A stretch of 64,000 bases of DNA, from NCBI GenBank assembly GCA_013396655.1, contig WBMV01000141.1, positions 1,070,376 to 1,134,375 of the forward strand, read 5' to 3'. A model generated the notes under the pieces. It saw nothing but the letters and a program-made list of their open reading frames with translations, was not told where the DNA came from and searched no databases. A program made the position numbers and the translations under genes. Source of the DNA: Campylorhamphus procurvoides (taxonomy: Eukaryota; Chordata; Aves; Passeriformes; Dendrocolaptidae). This document shows positions 48,330 to 61,710 of the stretch, one piece after another (the first letter of the stretch is position 1; each line of letters opens with the position of its first letter).

Positions 48330-50130
48330 CTGAAAGGAGATGTCTAGAATATCATATAAAAATGTGCCGGAAGTTGGCTCTGGAACAGAACCTTGGTCAT
48401 ACAAACAGTTTAGTTAAATTAAGGGGCCATCTTTGACAGGTTGTTCCTTAAGGACTTGTAATAGCAAAGGTCTCCTATCAGCTATCATGTGCATCTTGTT
48501 CCACCCAGGCAGTGCAAGGGTCAGAAAACACCACTGTAGTGCTAAATTAATCTTGGCCATTTAAAGACTAGTTTATATAAAGTTATGCTGTTAAATGCTA
48601 TTAAAAAAATAAAATTCTTTGTTTGCTTTGTTTTCCGGAGCTTTTTCCACTATATATAATACTTTGAAATTTTTTATGGTGTTATAGCTACCAGATCTGT
48701 GACCTAATCCATATGCTGTAATAATGAAATTACCCCTGCCAAAGGCTGTAAAGTACTGTATCTTTGAGTCATTTACTGCAGTTTATATCCTTCCTGAAAT
48801 TGATGTAATGTCTCAAGCTAGTAAGAAACTATCTGAACCTTCCTTTTCATTCTTTTTCCAACTGTTTCATTAACCAAGGAAAAACAAATACACATACAGA
48901 TTGCAGAAGTCCTCTAGGCTATTTGCCTATTGTTTTCATAATCTTATTTTTAAAGGTTAAAGCATTCTGCAATGCAACAGAGGTGAATGTGTGGGAGAAA
49001 TGAAAGATTCTTAATATACCTAAAAGGCTGGAAGTGTTGTACTTTTTTCATGTGGGGAGAACTAATTTTGAAAGCTGGTATCACAAATAGATTTTGCAGC
49101 AAGCCTTTAAGGCCAGCCAGGCACTGTGCTACAGCATCTGCCTCATTTTACTAGTCCTTCCCCAATACAAGCTGGGTGCAGAATGACCCTTGTCCTTTCT
49201 AGAAATGCTGAAGAAAGCCTTCTCTGTCTGGAGCCTGCCACACTGGCAACATCCTCTGCTGGGATGTGACCTGCAGAGGGGCAGCAGCACAGCATGGGTA
49301 GCTGCTCACGACAGGCTGTAGCTCAATGGCCTGTTGTCTCCCCAGCTGACTTTTATGAGAAGAGGAAAAGGCTCAGCAGGAGAAAACAGACAAATGAGAG
49401 GTCAAATATTTACAGCAGAGCTGTAAGACAAGAGGTCTGAAATCCCAGGGCAAATGGTAACAGGGTGGCAGGGAAAACAAAATATAGGGTAAAGTACAAA
49501 CACACAATAATTCACTATAGATTGCCAACAATGGAAGTTGCAGAACAACTTTAGCTTGCCTGGAGAAATTGCTGGAACTCAGGTCCATGGTTTTACTGAA
49601 GAAGTTGTTTTGCCTCTAAACCCCAAAATCTAAGCTATCACTGGAAAGCAGAAAGTAAGAAAACCTCTCCTTTTATTTTCACTATTGCCTCTAAAGCACT
49701 TGGGCACTCACTCCATAAGTATGGAAAAATTTTGAGTAGAAGTACTCAGAGCTGGTGGGACCTTCCATCAGGCTAAGTGTGAATCTTGCTCAGAGAAATG
49801 TTACCCAGGAAATCCTCACTCCTTTTCTCTCCACATCAGAACTGTCAAGGTGTTTTGTGTCACCTCTGCGGGAGTGAAAATAAACTGTCCTTACCACTGC
49901 AGGCTGAATTGTTTCTGACACACTGTGAAGAGATTTGGACTCATCTGTATTCTATGCTTGTTCTTCAAGTTGAAAGAAAAAAACAAAATGTAATCATTAG
50001 CAGTTCTGCTTCATTAGCAACACTTGAGAAATTTAAACTGACCAGAAATTGCTCCTTATAAAGGGCAGCAAGGTGCCTTCTTTTTAACAGTCCAGTCAGG
50101 AGCTGAACAGTTTTCAATATTCTAAATATA
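48330..50130. other. Non-coding stretch, no gene seen
   Basis: No recognised repeat or gene. The part near 49.1-49.35 kb is GC-richer than its surroundings without an identifiable source. Confidence 0.65.
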
Positions 50131-50231
50131 TTAAAAAAAAAAAGAAAAAAAAAAGAAAAACAAACACCCCAGCAAAACAAAAACCAAACAACAACAACAA
50201 ACAAAACCCCCAAACAAACAAAAAAACCCTA
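50131..50231. repeat. A/C-rich low-complexity tract
   Basis: A long A run with single G, then AAAC and AACAACAAC units with short C runs. It produces false Phe/Val/Cys-rich frames on the minus strand. Confidence 0.85.
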
Positions 50232-51740
50232 CAAAAAATGTAGTTTGATAACATTTCTTTAAGGGTTGATATTTTCTCTGAAGTTCATACTTAGGGAACA
50301 AATTCATATTTTCCATGCAATGATGCAGTTGATTTAATTAAAGTAAAATTCACCCAGCTCCCAGGTCTTCTTTGGGGAAAAATATTTAAGAGGCCTTTAT
50401 AGGGATTACAAATTATTTTTTTAGGTTAATTATGTTTTGTAATGCTGATTTCCAAATAATTCACTAAAATGGAATGGAAGATTATTTAAGAACCAAGACA
50501 TTACAAAATGGGATCTGAATACGAATTATTTAAAACAATCACTTGCAAGTTTTCATAGTACTTGGCCAAAAGTACCTGATATATGCTGACAGACCATTGT
50601 TTTGGGTAAAACACTCAACAATCACAGAGCAAAACTTTAAAGTTTGTTATTCAAAGAGATAAGTGTTGAAACACACACATACACTTCCACACAGCCAAAA
50701 CCAACACAGCAGTTTGCCTCCTTCTAATTCTATCATCATCCTCTGCTTTTTACTGTCTGAAACTATTGCTTTGTAAAACTCACTATTTTGTAAGTCAGTT
50801 TTAAAGGACATATTATGTTCTGTGTTTGCAGAACTGTGGCTACTAGCAAATTAACTAAAGCAAGAGTTCAGATTTAAATCCTCTGACCTGAACATCTATT
50901 GATAGAAGAGTTCTGGCAGACTTTTAAATTAAACAAATATTACACTGCCAAAGAACTCCCGTGCAAGATTCAGCAACAAGCACATGCAAAGGACTGTTCC
51001 AAATAATTATTTTGCCTGCCACCACTCTCTTTTGGAGGGTAACAGAGTTTAATTGTATGGCTAGAGACCATTGCATGCCAGCTGGCCTTGCTGCCGGAGA
51101 CTGGGTTTCAGCCTGTTTATTGGTTATAATAGCAAACTTGTGAGTCTATACTGGTGAAAAGATTAATACTGTCATATGAGTTAAAATTCTCCTGGCTGAA
51201 GATAAAAAAAGGACACATAAGAATGCTTTTATGCAAAATGCATTTTCTTTTCAGTGGGTTGATGACAGACTGAGTCTTGTCAAACCTTTACAAAAAGTCT
51301 TTCTGAAATTAAAGTATCTCTACTGTTTGCCCTAAGGAAAAAAAAATCTTTTAAATAAGCAAGGAAATCTGAAAAGTTATTAAAGAAAACCCAAATGTTT
51401 GTGTGGTTCAAAACTGTAACTTTTTAACAAACTCTTGATTTTTAAACCCAATGGGTGAATTAGCAGAAGTCTTCTGAAAGTAGGAACGTTCCCTTCACAT
51501 CTGTTGTTTACGGTGACAGATCCAAACCTAAATCTGCAAGACGCTCAGGAGAAAATTCACAGTACATGTGTGGGTGGATGCCTTGAAAGCATGTTTTTTC
51601 ACATTGTGTGTTCAACCAAAAGTGCCCCACAGTGCCCAGGATTTCTTCAGGAGCAGGGCAGCCTCTGCAAAAACTGTGACCAGCCCCAAACATTCATCTA
51701 TGCCCTGTGCTGTGATCCAGGCAGACATACAGCTCTTAAT
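50232..51740. other. Non-coding stretch, no gene seen
   Basis: Ordinary AT-rich DNA without recognised features. Frames of up to about 96 codons starting at 51,504 run into the CR1 piece and are not gene-like. Confidence 0.65.
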
Positions 51741-51890
51741 CACAGAACCATGGAATGGTTTGGGTTGGAAGGATATCTAGTCCAAACTCCATGAAAAAAG
51801 CAGTTATTTTCAACTGGATTGCGTTGCTCAGAGCCCGTCCAGCCCAACCTTAAATATTTCCACAGATGGAGCACCTTAATTCCCTGCCTT
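51741..51890 (-). mobile_element. CR1 LINE fragment
   Basis: The plus strand reads CACAGAACCATGGAATGGTT, then TGGGTTGGAAGGATATCTAG, TCCAAACTCCATG, a GATTGCGTTGCTCAGAGCCC block, GTCCAGCCCAACCTT, and ATTTCCACAGATGGAGCACC. This is the reversed CR1 3' end, only about 150 bases long. Confidence 0.9.
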
Positions 51891-54800
51891 GAAAGAGGGA
51901 TTGATGATAGCGGTACATGTAGGCAGCTTTCTTCTGCTTAGACATAAAAAGGGACCTTTCTTACCTGGATAAAACCCATTTTATACTGCTGAGAACTCTC
52001 CATTGCTTTGAATAGAAATTGCCAGGAAGCAACAAAGTAGTGAAATATTGGCTGCCTCTGTAACCACCAAGTATCAACAATAATATCTCCCATTCTGATA
52101 CTGATTCTTGTTTGTCTACATCAGAGGAAAAAACTTATTTTCAGAAAGAATCTGGCAAAAAGTTAATGATACAGGTTGAATTATGAATGAGACTACTTTT
52201 CATCAAGAAAATTTTGCAGTCTAAAAGTCTCATAGAAAGTTTTCTACAACTAATTATGAGGGCACTTAATTACTCAGTTATGCATTTTTCTACATGTATA
52301 TAATTTTATACATGCACACACACATCTATAGCTTTTTGTGCACATACTCTATATGTACCACATATCTCATTGTATACACATTTGAGAGAAAAATTCTAAA
52401 TAAAAATATCCTGACACTTATTATATGTATGTTACCTATATGAAGTTTACAGTTTGTGTGGATGAGAGCAAAACTTGGATTTAGAAAATAAATATTTTTT
52501 TTTTCCACAAAAAGTTTACATGAAAGAGTATGGTTTTCATTATGCATTTAGATTGTAACATACTGCAAGCAATAATTTTTATATTTGTTTTAAACTTGAT
52601 TGAATCTCACGGAATTTCTTACACAGGTAATGTAGAGACACAGAAGTGAAAATTGTTAGTTCTCTAAACAAACTAAATAAGCCAAAATTCGGTTTAAATT
52701 CCTCTCACACCCAAGGGATTATGAAATAACACGTGAGACCTAAACTGAGTAAGTGAAAATAAATAATTTAATAATTTGCAGTTAACTTTCTAACAACATA
52801 TAACATTGGAAAGAATAACATGCCATGCTTAAACTGTCTGATTAATGATTGACGCTGTAAGATTTTAAACCTGACTGATTGATCTAACAGTGTTTAACAG
52901 CCTTTGTTGTGCTTTATTTCTCTGCTGGACTGGAGAAAACTGTAATTTAACAGGTTTCTTAGAGAGCCAGAATGCAGCTCAGAAGAGTTCATTAAGTTTG
53001 GATTAAATGTCTTCCTTCATTTGTATATCTGCGACACTTAACATAACACAGAAACTAGTTTGTAATCAGCTGAAAGATGTTTAACTTGGTTAACATGCTG
53101 GATCTTTCATAGAATTTTGTTTAGATTAATTATAAAATATTATGTTACTTCAACAAGCTAAATCAAAATACAGGTGACAAATATTTCAACTAATATCAGG
53201 ATGATATTGGTATCAAGCATTCATTCTTCCTGGAAAGAAAAATGGAGGTGGCCATTAGAAAACTTTGTTGTTATCTAACATGCAAAAAATAACTTTTATT
53301 GCACTCTTCTCAACAGTGTTTCTCTGCAGAATACACAATGCCTAATCCTAAATCTTCTCTTATCTACTTTGTTTTGAAGAGAAGTTCACTTCTCAAAACT
53401 TCCAATCTTCAAGGTGATACATTATTTGATATATCTAAGATACCTGTTTCAGATTTGAGACTTTCCATATATTACAAAACATGGCTTTTCCTCTTTAAAA
53501 AACCTAATTTAGTAAATGTGTTGCTCTTTCTAAAGTAGTATTTGTTACTTTAATACTGGAAATTGTGATAAAATTAGAAATTTAAACATTGCAGACATTT
53601 AAAATATCTTACTGCAAATTCTGGAATAAATTATCTAAGCCCTGGAATAAATTTTGCAGAAGGAATATGATGTGACAGGCAACCATACAGTTTTGTTTCA
53701 TATGTAGTCATTGTAGAGGAAATGAAGGAAATTCATTGGAAAATCAAACTCAAATGTACAAAAGACATGATGGAAAGTATTTTTATCCATGTTTTCAAAA
53801 TTATTCTTTATATTCAAATTTGACTTTGAATATTTAAAGCATTATTGATATTGTTATAGCATTAAATAGTTGTGTGTATATGTGTAAAAGAATCATCATA
53901 ACATACCTATATAACACATAGCACATTTTATTAAATGTAAAGTTCATAATTAGATCAACTTATTTTGTACCATTTTTATCATTATTGGATATATTTTAGG
54001 TACTTATGTATCATAACACCATTTTTCATACATTTGCATGTTTTCAAAAGAGATCAGACTAACTACATTTAACTTTGCCATGTAATTCTTTTTTCTTCAG
54101 ACAGTATGCACTAAAGTACACACATTAGGCAGAAAGAACAAAACTATCAAAAAAAACCACCATCAGAAATCCTGAACAATGACTTTTAGAAAGTGCAGAC
54201 CAATAACCAGAATAACAACTTAGTATCTCTTTTTCTGGAAAGCTGAAAATAGCTTTCTGATAGTACTGAATCCCAGTACTCAAAGCCTGAAAATGTTCAT
54301 CTGTGAAAAGGATGGCTATGAAAACCGGAGGGTGGTACTACGATATTAACTACTATATTTGCAGCTCAGAGCAAGGTAACAAAAAAGGCAATTAGCACAG
54401 AACTTCTGGAAAATGTTCAGTGGTTTGGTGCAGCCACAAGCAAGAAGTTTCAGAAGAGAGACAATCAAGAAATCGGTGAAGCACAGTAAGACATCTTTCT
54501 ATAACATATCCATATGTTATGTCTTAACTATGTCAAGTTTTATTTATAGTATGAAGATCATTTGGGTGGGGGGAAGGGCAGGCAGGGAGAGCAGGGGGAA
54601 TGTCTGTAAGTCGCAGAGCTAAGTGTATCAAACACTTATTTAGTTACACAGTACAAAATGTTTGAAGTCTTTAAGGTTTCTGGCTCCACTGTAAGTCCAG
54701 CTTCTAGAATCCAGAACAGCAAAGACACAGTTAGGAGTTGGCTCAGAGCTCAAGCTCGGGTGGGAAAGGTGTGAAAAATGAGTGGTGTCAAAGCAGTGGC

Positions 54801-55849
54801 TGAAATAGACTGATTCCTGCTCATGGCTATTGAGCTGTATTTTATACTATATATAGTAACACCTTATTCACTTGAGTGTAGTTAAATATATTCCTGCTAT
54901 GAGATCAGTCAAGGACTGTGTGTGATTGTGGGATTGTTAATATAAGAGACAATCATTAGGAAGAACTGAAACGGAGGCTACTTGGAGGTTACATGTTACA
55001 GTAAACCCAAATTTACTGGACCACATCAAAATTGCTGGAGTCACATAGGAAAAGTGGGTTAAATTTATCTAAGAAAAGGTGTGATAACTTTGAATAGACA
55101 GATTTTCCTGCATTAGCATGCTTAGTCTGATAGCATATTCTGCAGTACGTATCTTTTTCCTGCCTCTTGCTTGTTCCTCTTCCATTTTCTAGGCCCAGGC
55201 CTTGCAAGCAGATGCTGGCCCACACCATGTCGCTCTTTGCCAAAACCACTTTTCAGTCAAGCCCTTTCTCACCTCCCATGGTGTTCTCCGAGCCAGAACC
55301 ACTACTCAGAAGGACCTTTTCATCCTGCCCCTCAATCAAATCACTCATGAGTTTTCAAAGAGACTTAAGAAATAGGTCCTTTTATTTCTATCCCAGACCT
55401 CTGTCTCTTGACCATCCTGACAGCAAAGAGCTTTATTCACTCCCACCAAGCAGGATTACACCTCAGATGTGAACTGATCCTGCAGACCAGTCAGTATTGC
55501 CTATTTCACTCTATTTTTTCAACAATTAAAATGGTAGAAACACTGAGTGAAGCTGAATTGAATGTGATGAGGTTTTTAGCCTATCCTGAAGTATTTGCTT
55601 CCTTTGTTGTGATTAGTAATAAAGGAGCAGTAGTCTCAAATTTTCTCAGGTATGTAATCCCCACCATTTTAACAGAGTAGTGATTACTCAGTAAATCACT
55701 CTTAAACGCAGCTATGTGTGGAATGACAACTAAGAAAAAAATTGAAAACCTGAAACATATTTCTGAATTGTCTAACTAAGAAACAGCATCTAGATTTCTT
55801 TAAAATCTTGCTTGAAGTTTCCTTTCATGCAAACTGTTTTGTGAGAAGT
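51891..55849. other. Non-coding stretch, no gene seen
   Basis: No gene. Two TGATTGA[C/T] words 30 bases apart (52,846 and 52,876) lie in a homeodomain-like AT-rich patch (see findings). At 55,167-55,472 two overlapping plus-strand frames follow a pyrimidine-rich stretch ending in TAG, but neither encodes a protein I recognise. Confidence 0.6.
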
Positions 55850-55870
55850 AGTTAAAGGTTCCCTTTAACT
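55850..55870. repeat. Perfect 9-bp hairpin, 3-base loop
   Basis: AGTTAAAGG, loop TTC, then CCTTTAACT. Just downstream (about 55,898-55,937) a 20-base unit ending TTTTATCAGT is imperfectly duplicated. Confidence 0.9.
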
Positions 55871-58676
55871 TCAACACAGAACTAAAGTTTTACTGTAATT
55901 TCATAATTTTATCAGTAATTTTATAGTTTTATCAGTGAAAAAGTCTACCAACCTAGCAAGTAGTAGCTATAGAGTTGTACTCTTTTACTGTGAGAGTTGT
56001 ACATGAAGTATAATTTATAAATGTTTTTTAAAAATCTATGAGAAGAGCCAGAGGTTATCTGGCAAAGCTTCTGATGAGCTTCTTTTATGTTAAGAGCTGT
56101 CAGAGTACCAATCATTAACGCAATAATTGATGTGCTACATCCTTAGAACTTACAAAGCAATACTTTATTTTCAAATGTTCCTATCATTCTCTTCTTCATT
56201 TTTTGGTATTGATTTTTGGTATGAATCTTCATATTTCATATCAAAGTTAATTTGTAGGCCACTTAATTCTGCTTAAACCACTTATATTTTGATATACTTA
56301 TCTTGCCTTATCTACTTATCTCTTACTGATCTTTTTTTTAGACTTGGTTTCCTCAGTCCTTTTTTACAGAAAGGTCCATTAGAAATCTAATACAGACACT
56401 GATGGTGAAGGCTGTGAGTATGGCTTTAAAGTCCAAACACCTCATCACTTCAATAATGTGGTTAGCCTTTGAAGCTTTATTAGGCCTGAGACAGTGTCTG
56501 ATCACTTTCACAGTCTTCCCACTTGGCAGTCATTGACTGTTAGCACATAATTGAAACAGTTATTTAAGAAACTTCTATTTTACTGGTTTAAACACTTTCC
56601 AACATACTAGGAGTTAGAGTAGGATTATAAATTAAAGGAGCTCAGCTATTTTTTACTAAATATTTTTGTCAAATAATAAATTGGAGCAACATTACCTAAT
56701 TTATTAAGTATTTAAATGACAGAAAAAAAAATTATTTAACAAAGTGTTGATTTGGGTCTACCAGAGAGTAACAAACAAGTATTTAAAATGGAACATCTCA
56801 GTCATGTAAAGGCCACCTGCTTGTCATGTATTAGGATGGCTGATACAGACACCAAATATTTATTAAAAATGTCTCTTAAAGCTTCTTAGACAACTTTACT
56901 CTCATCAGCATTGAAAAACCCAGTGATTTAAATGAGGAAAATAAGTTCAGCAATAAAAAATTACAAGAAAAAAAGGGTATTAAATGATAACCACAACAAT
57001 ATTAAGGACCTGAAATTTTTCAACCACTTTCACCTTGCACACTCTAAGAGTTAAAGTAGAAATCTCCATTAGTGTCATTCATTGTAATTGCACTGGAGCT
57101 GGTGGATTTATGCCAACTGGCTTTAGGCTCTGGATCCCTACTGTATAGTTCTCATTCCATTTTTCTTCATCCTCAAGTCCTAATCTTCCCAGCTATTCCT
57201 CTTACGCATTCCTGCTCAGAATGAAAAGCATTGGAAAACTTCCATGGTACTTCATGGACCAAATTCCTCAGATGTTAGCACTTGAATAATTATTGATCCA
57301 CAGAAAAACTAAATACAGAATTAGGACAACATATTCTGGAAAAACATTTTCAAGCATCTGTGTTTTCCATCCCCTTTGTTTTCCAGAAGAGACTGAACCT
57401 CATTTTTCTGTGATCATTTACAACCTTAATGAGTATCTGCCTATCTTTAACACAATGAACATTCAAGATCAGAAACTTGATGCAAGTGTCTATATGCAAC
57501 ATATAGTGGTAGGAAACCAAACAATACTAATGAAATAAAAAATAATGTAAAATACATTTTTTCTAATTAATATTTCACACAATACTTTTTTCAGATTAAG
57601 AGCTTTGGTATTCTTTCTGCTAATGGCAATTAAAATTATATTCACTAAGATGGGTGAAAAACTGGAAGGCAAGCAAATTATTTTCTTCTTTAGTGATTTA
57701 CTCATGCTATTATGCTGACGAGTCGTATTTCTTCCAAAGTGAAAGCTAATTTTTGCCTTTCTTGGGAGGTAATCAAGGATGTTCAATGTTGCTTAAGAAA
57801 ACACACAACTTCTAGGATATGGATTGCCTTAAGTTCATCTTATATCATCAACATATTCGACATGATAAAATTAATCATATAATTTCCATATAATTCTATT
57901 TTGAAAGGTAAGTCAAACTTCGGTGTTGAGCATATTGTACTACTTCAAAGTACTCAGAGAAACCTTGTAGGCCAAGTGTTGTGTGAGGATAGTAGCCCAT
58001 CAAGTTCCCATGGATACTCATAACGCATGAAGACCCAAAGGTCGATGGGTCATGAGAAAAAAGAGTTACCAACCTGAAGAGTAGGGCTGCTAAATCTGAG
58101 AACAAGTTCCCAAGAACAGCCGTGGTGCATGAGTGGCTGGAGGTCATGAGGGCATGAGAATTTGGGGGTTCTTGCCCAGTGAAGTCCACCCCTAGAGCCC
58201 ACAGCTTCATTCTAACTAAGGTTCATGTAACCATATATTACAATTAGATTAGCTCATCAGCAACATCAAGATGTCAACAAAATCTTAACATGACACTGTT
58301 GCCCAGAAATGCCACCTCTTGAAAAATAAGGTGTCTAGTATATGGTTATTATTGAAAGACACTTCCCTTAAACAGACAATATAATTTCCACAATGCATAT
58401 AAAACATTTTTCAGAACAAAAGCATGTAAAATAAGTGTCAGGATGAACAAGCCCTGAAGGCATCACTTAATAACCCAGCTCTTTCTTATCTATGCAAGAA
58501 AAGATAAACGTCCAAAACCAAAACTCTTTCATAAAGCAAATGCCTTTTATTCTTCCCATAATAATTCATTTCATCATTTGCTCATATAGCAAGTATATTT
58601 GAAATATTATTAAGAGTTAAAGATTCATTTGCAAAATTCAGAAAAGAACTTGAGTTACAGAGATGAAGTTGCCCTG
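55871..58676. other. Non-coding stretch, no gene seen
   Basis: A 104-codon minus frame at 57,896-58,210 stands out only by length and higher GC and is not recognised. The rest is AT-rich unique-looking DNA. Confidence 0.6.
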
Positions 58677-58712
58677 AGATAGATAGAGAGATAGACAGAC
58701 ACAGATATAAAC
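58677..58712. repeat. GATA/GACA-like simple repeat
   Basis: GAGATAGATAGAGAGATAGA continues into CAGACACAGATA: GATA and GACA tetranucleotide units, short and imperfect. Confidence 0.85.
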
Positions 58713-61591
58713 ATACACATTCTTAGCTCAGGATGAAATGAAAGATACCACATAGGATCCCGCAGGAACCTCTAAGACATAGACAATATAGACATATGAG
58801 CAAATAAGCAAGAAAAAACTATTTCTGAGAGTATGTCAGGGTGAATGTACTGTGAAATGTACACGTCTATAACTAACTTGGATGTCATGTAAAATGGAAG
58901 GATTCAAAATATAAGAATTTAATTTGAAGGAAAGAGCTTTTGCAGGATTTTGAAAATGGTATCAAGGAGGAAAGCATTCCTTTTAGTGATGAGAATGTAA
59001 CAGAGGCCATTTATGTCATATAATAATGGAGGTCATATGGATGAGGTCTATTTACCTATTTAAAAAACCAACACCACAGCATTACTTAAATTTTCTGTTT
59101 GGGTGTGGTTTGGTGGTGGGTGGTGATAAAAAAAATCCAAGGAACTTAATATTTTCCTCAGTGGATAATTCTTAGTCAAACAACATTTTTGCTTAGTTTC
59201 CCTCGTGGTTTTTCTGTAAAACAGAGAAAGAGACAATATTATTCTTTGGAAATGAAATAGAATTGCATGATTATTGCACAAATTTTTTCACTCATATCTT
59301 GGTACAGGATATTTTTCTTAGGCTTTTTGAAGATATAAAAATTTGTAACTGTTTAAAAGGATGAAAATTAAAAACAGTACAGAGGAAATACACAGTGGTC
59401 TTTCAATATTTGACTTTACATCTGAATTATTTTTATTTTATTAGGGCAGGCATTTTTATTAATACATCTACTAAAATTCCTTACTGAAAGTTTAGTGGAA
59501 TAAATAAAATGAAGATGAAAAAATACTTCCTCACAGACATTTCCAATTTCAAAAAATAAGTTTTTTCCTAAAATAAAGCCAATTTCATTGTTTTAATTTT
59601 TTTTTAATCAGGTAAACTATACACTTCTCATATCTCCCACAGTTTTTGGATGTCAGTCATACAACATAATGTGGACTTCTGATTTCAGGATTGTAGATCA
59701 ATCCAATTTATAAGATTTAGGTGAACTCTTTCTAGCACAGTTATTGAGCACTAGGAATAAGTATCTTGTTTGATATAGTAATGAAGAGGGAAGGGAGAAG
59801 AAGACTGAAGGATTGAACAAGGCTAGGCAGAAATAAAAGTCAGGAAAGAATTATGACAACTAAAAAGTAAAAATTAGACTGAAAACTCAACTGAAAAATT
59901 GATTTGTCATTACCTAAAAAACTGAACATCCAAATCTTAATCTCTATTCCCTATTAAGAAATCTGTGAAATCCGCTTCCCAAGAGTCAGATGCAGTACAT
60001 TGGCACCTCTATCTGCAACACTTTTGGGCCAGGCCATGCCCCAGAAATTACCGGATCACAAGAACTGTTTCTCAGATCCTATGTATGTTACAGCATGTGC
60101 CATGGAGGCCTTCTCTTCCTTTCCAGGAAAACCAGGGCCTGTGGCAACGAGAGCCTAGAACTTATGAAGGCTTTATTCAGATAGAGTCAGAACTTAGCTG
60201 GACTGCATCTAGGGATGAAGACAGTTGGAGCTGGGAAGATGGCACTACTCCTGGATCCTGCAATTTGTATTGATCATCTCTCAATATCAGTACAGCTACT
60301 GTTAGGAAGCTTGGATTCACTGGATTTTGACTGTAAGGCTGGATGATGGTCAGCCACCTTGCCAAAAACTAACCAATAAATGGCATTCAGTAAGCTTCTG
60401 CCACTCGGACTGTTTGCTCTGATTCCTCAGAGAATCCCAGACCTCCTACTTGAGCTTCAGGGATCTGGACAATTATAGTTCTGGTTTCACTGATAACCCC
60501 CTCAACAATCACATTTACCGAATCAGTGATAATTTCCTTTAAGAATCATTCTTGGCTTTTTATGCACATCATCCAGTCACCTCTTAAAAAAAGAATTACT
60601 TTCTATTGATGAACAAATTCCTCCATTCTTTGTTGTCAGAGACTGCAGCAGAAAATGTATCTTAAAATAATTGCAAATTTCGAATGAAACACAAATGGAA
60701 CTAGATTTAAAATGTTTACCAGTTTTTGCCTCCAGGCTGAATTTAATTGAATTTATAAGTGATTTATAACTTTTAATAATATTGAACATTCAATTTACAG
60801 ATTTTTTCTTACCTTTTCTTGGGTATAAAAGATACATGGTAGGAAAACAATCTTGACGAAGGTAATTCATAATAAACCAGTGACAACTACTGTGAGAGGC
60901 TTTGATGCTAACAGGAGTCCTCAAAATTTGTTTCAAAATTTCCTCATTGCAACTGTATAATTTTAATAACAGCTAAGCAGACTCCCAGGGAGAGGGTTCA
61001 AATTTGCCTTGACCCATTGCTAGGACATTTAACTTAGATCTTTTAAAATTATCAATGTGAACAACTGGGGGGAAAACTTCATGAAGAAGTAGGAATCTGG
61101 TTTATCTTCGTTATTCCAACTCTTGGTGAACTACAGATTTTTTTCCTGTGAGAACTGTCACACCACCAAACCAAAACATCTCAGGAAAGAGAGAACACCC
61201 TTATGATCAAGGAGCTCAAATACATACAGATGTTTCTGAAGAGGGGAAAAAGCAGAGCCTTTTGTTCCTAATGCTCAAGGCTACCCCTCGAAAAAAACAG
61301 AGCTATTTGAGAGGCCTCAGGCAGCTGTGAAGCTTTTGGAGAAATGCTGTAAGATGCCTCAGTGAAGGCTCCTTCACCTTCCCTTGTGAGCTGCTCCTAA
61401 ACCAAGGCTCTCTAGACTTTTTTGGGGTGCTGTCTGAATCACATTGAACCTGCACTGCAATCATTTCCATGCCTGACAATGTACCATATTGGTCTTGACC
61501 CTAACCAGCAAGATGGGATGGCCTGGCCTGGCCTTCAACATCGGCACCTTAGGCTCCCTCTGGCCCTTGTCCTGAGACCTGTCACAGAAAA
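58713..61591. other. Non-coding stretch, possible old repeat at 60 kb
   Basis: Around 59,965-60,430 the sequence is GC-richer, has overlapping frames of 102 and 64 codons on plus and 62 on minus, and an AATAAA at 60,375-60,380 inside ACCAATAAATGG. It could be an old LTR or a decayed retrocopy, but no boundary was found. The remainder holds nothing recognised. Confidence 0.5.
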
Positions 61592-61710
61592 ATAGAATGG
61601 AATCATAGAACATGCTGAGTTGGGAGCGACCTATCAGGATCATCGAATCCAACACCTGGCCCTATACAGGACACTCCAAGAATCACACCGTGTGCCCAAG
61701 AGTATTGCCC
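61592..61710 (-). mobile_element. CR1 LINE fragment
   Basis: The plus strand reads GGAATCATAGAACATGCTGA, then GTTGGGAGCGACCTATCAGG, ATCATCGAATCCAACACCTG, GCCCTATACAGGACACTCCA, AGAATCACACCGTGTGCC, and AAGAGTATTG. It matches the reversed 3' end of the CR1 subfamily with 'GGGCTGAGTTGGAAGGGACCCACAAGGATCATCGAGTCC'. About 120 bases are kept. Confidence 0.92.
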
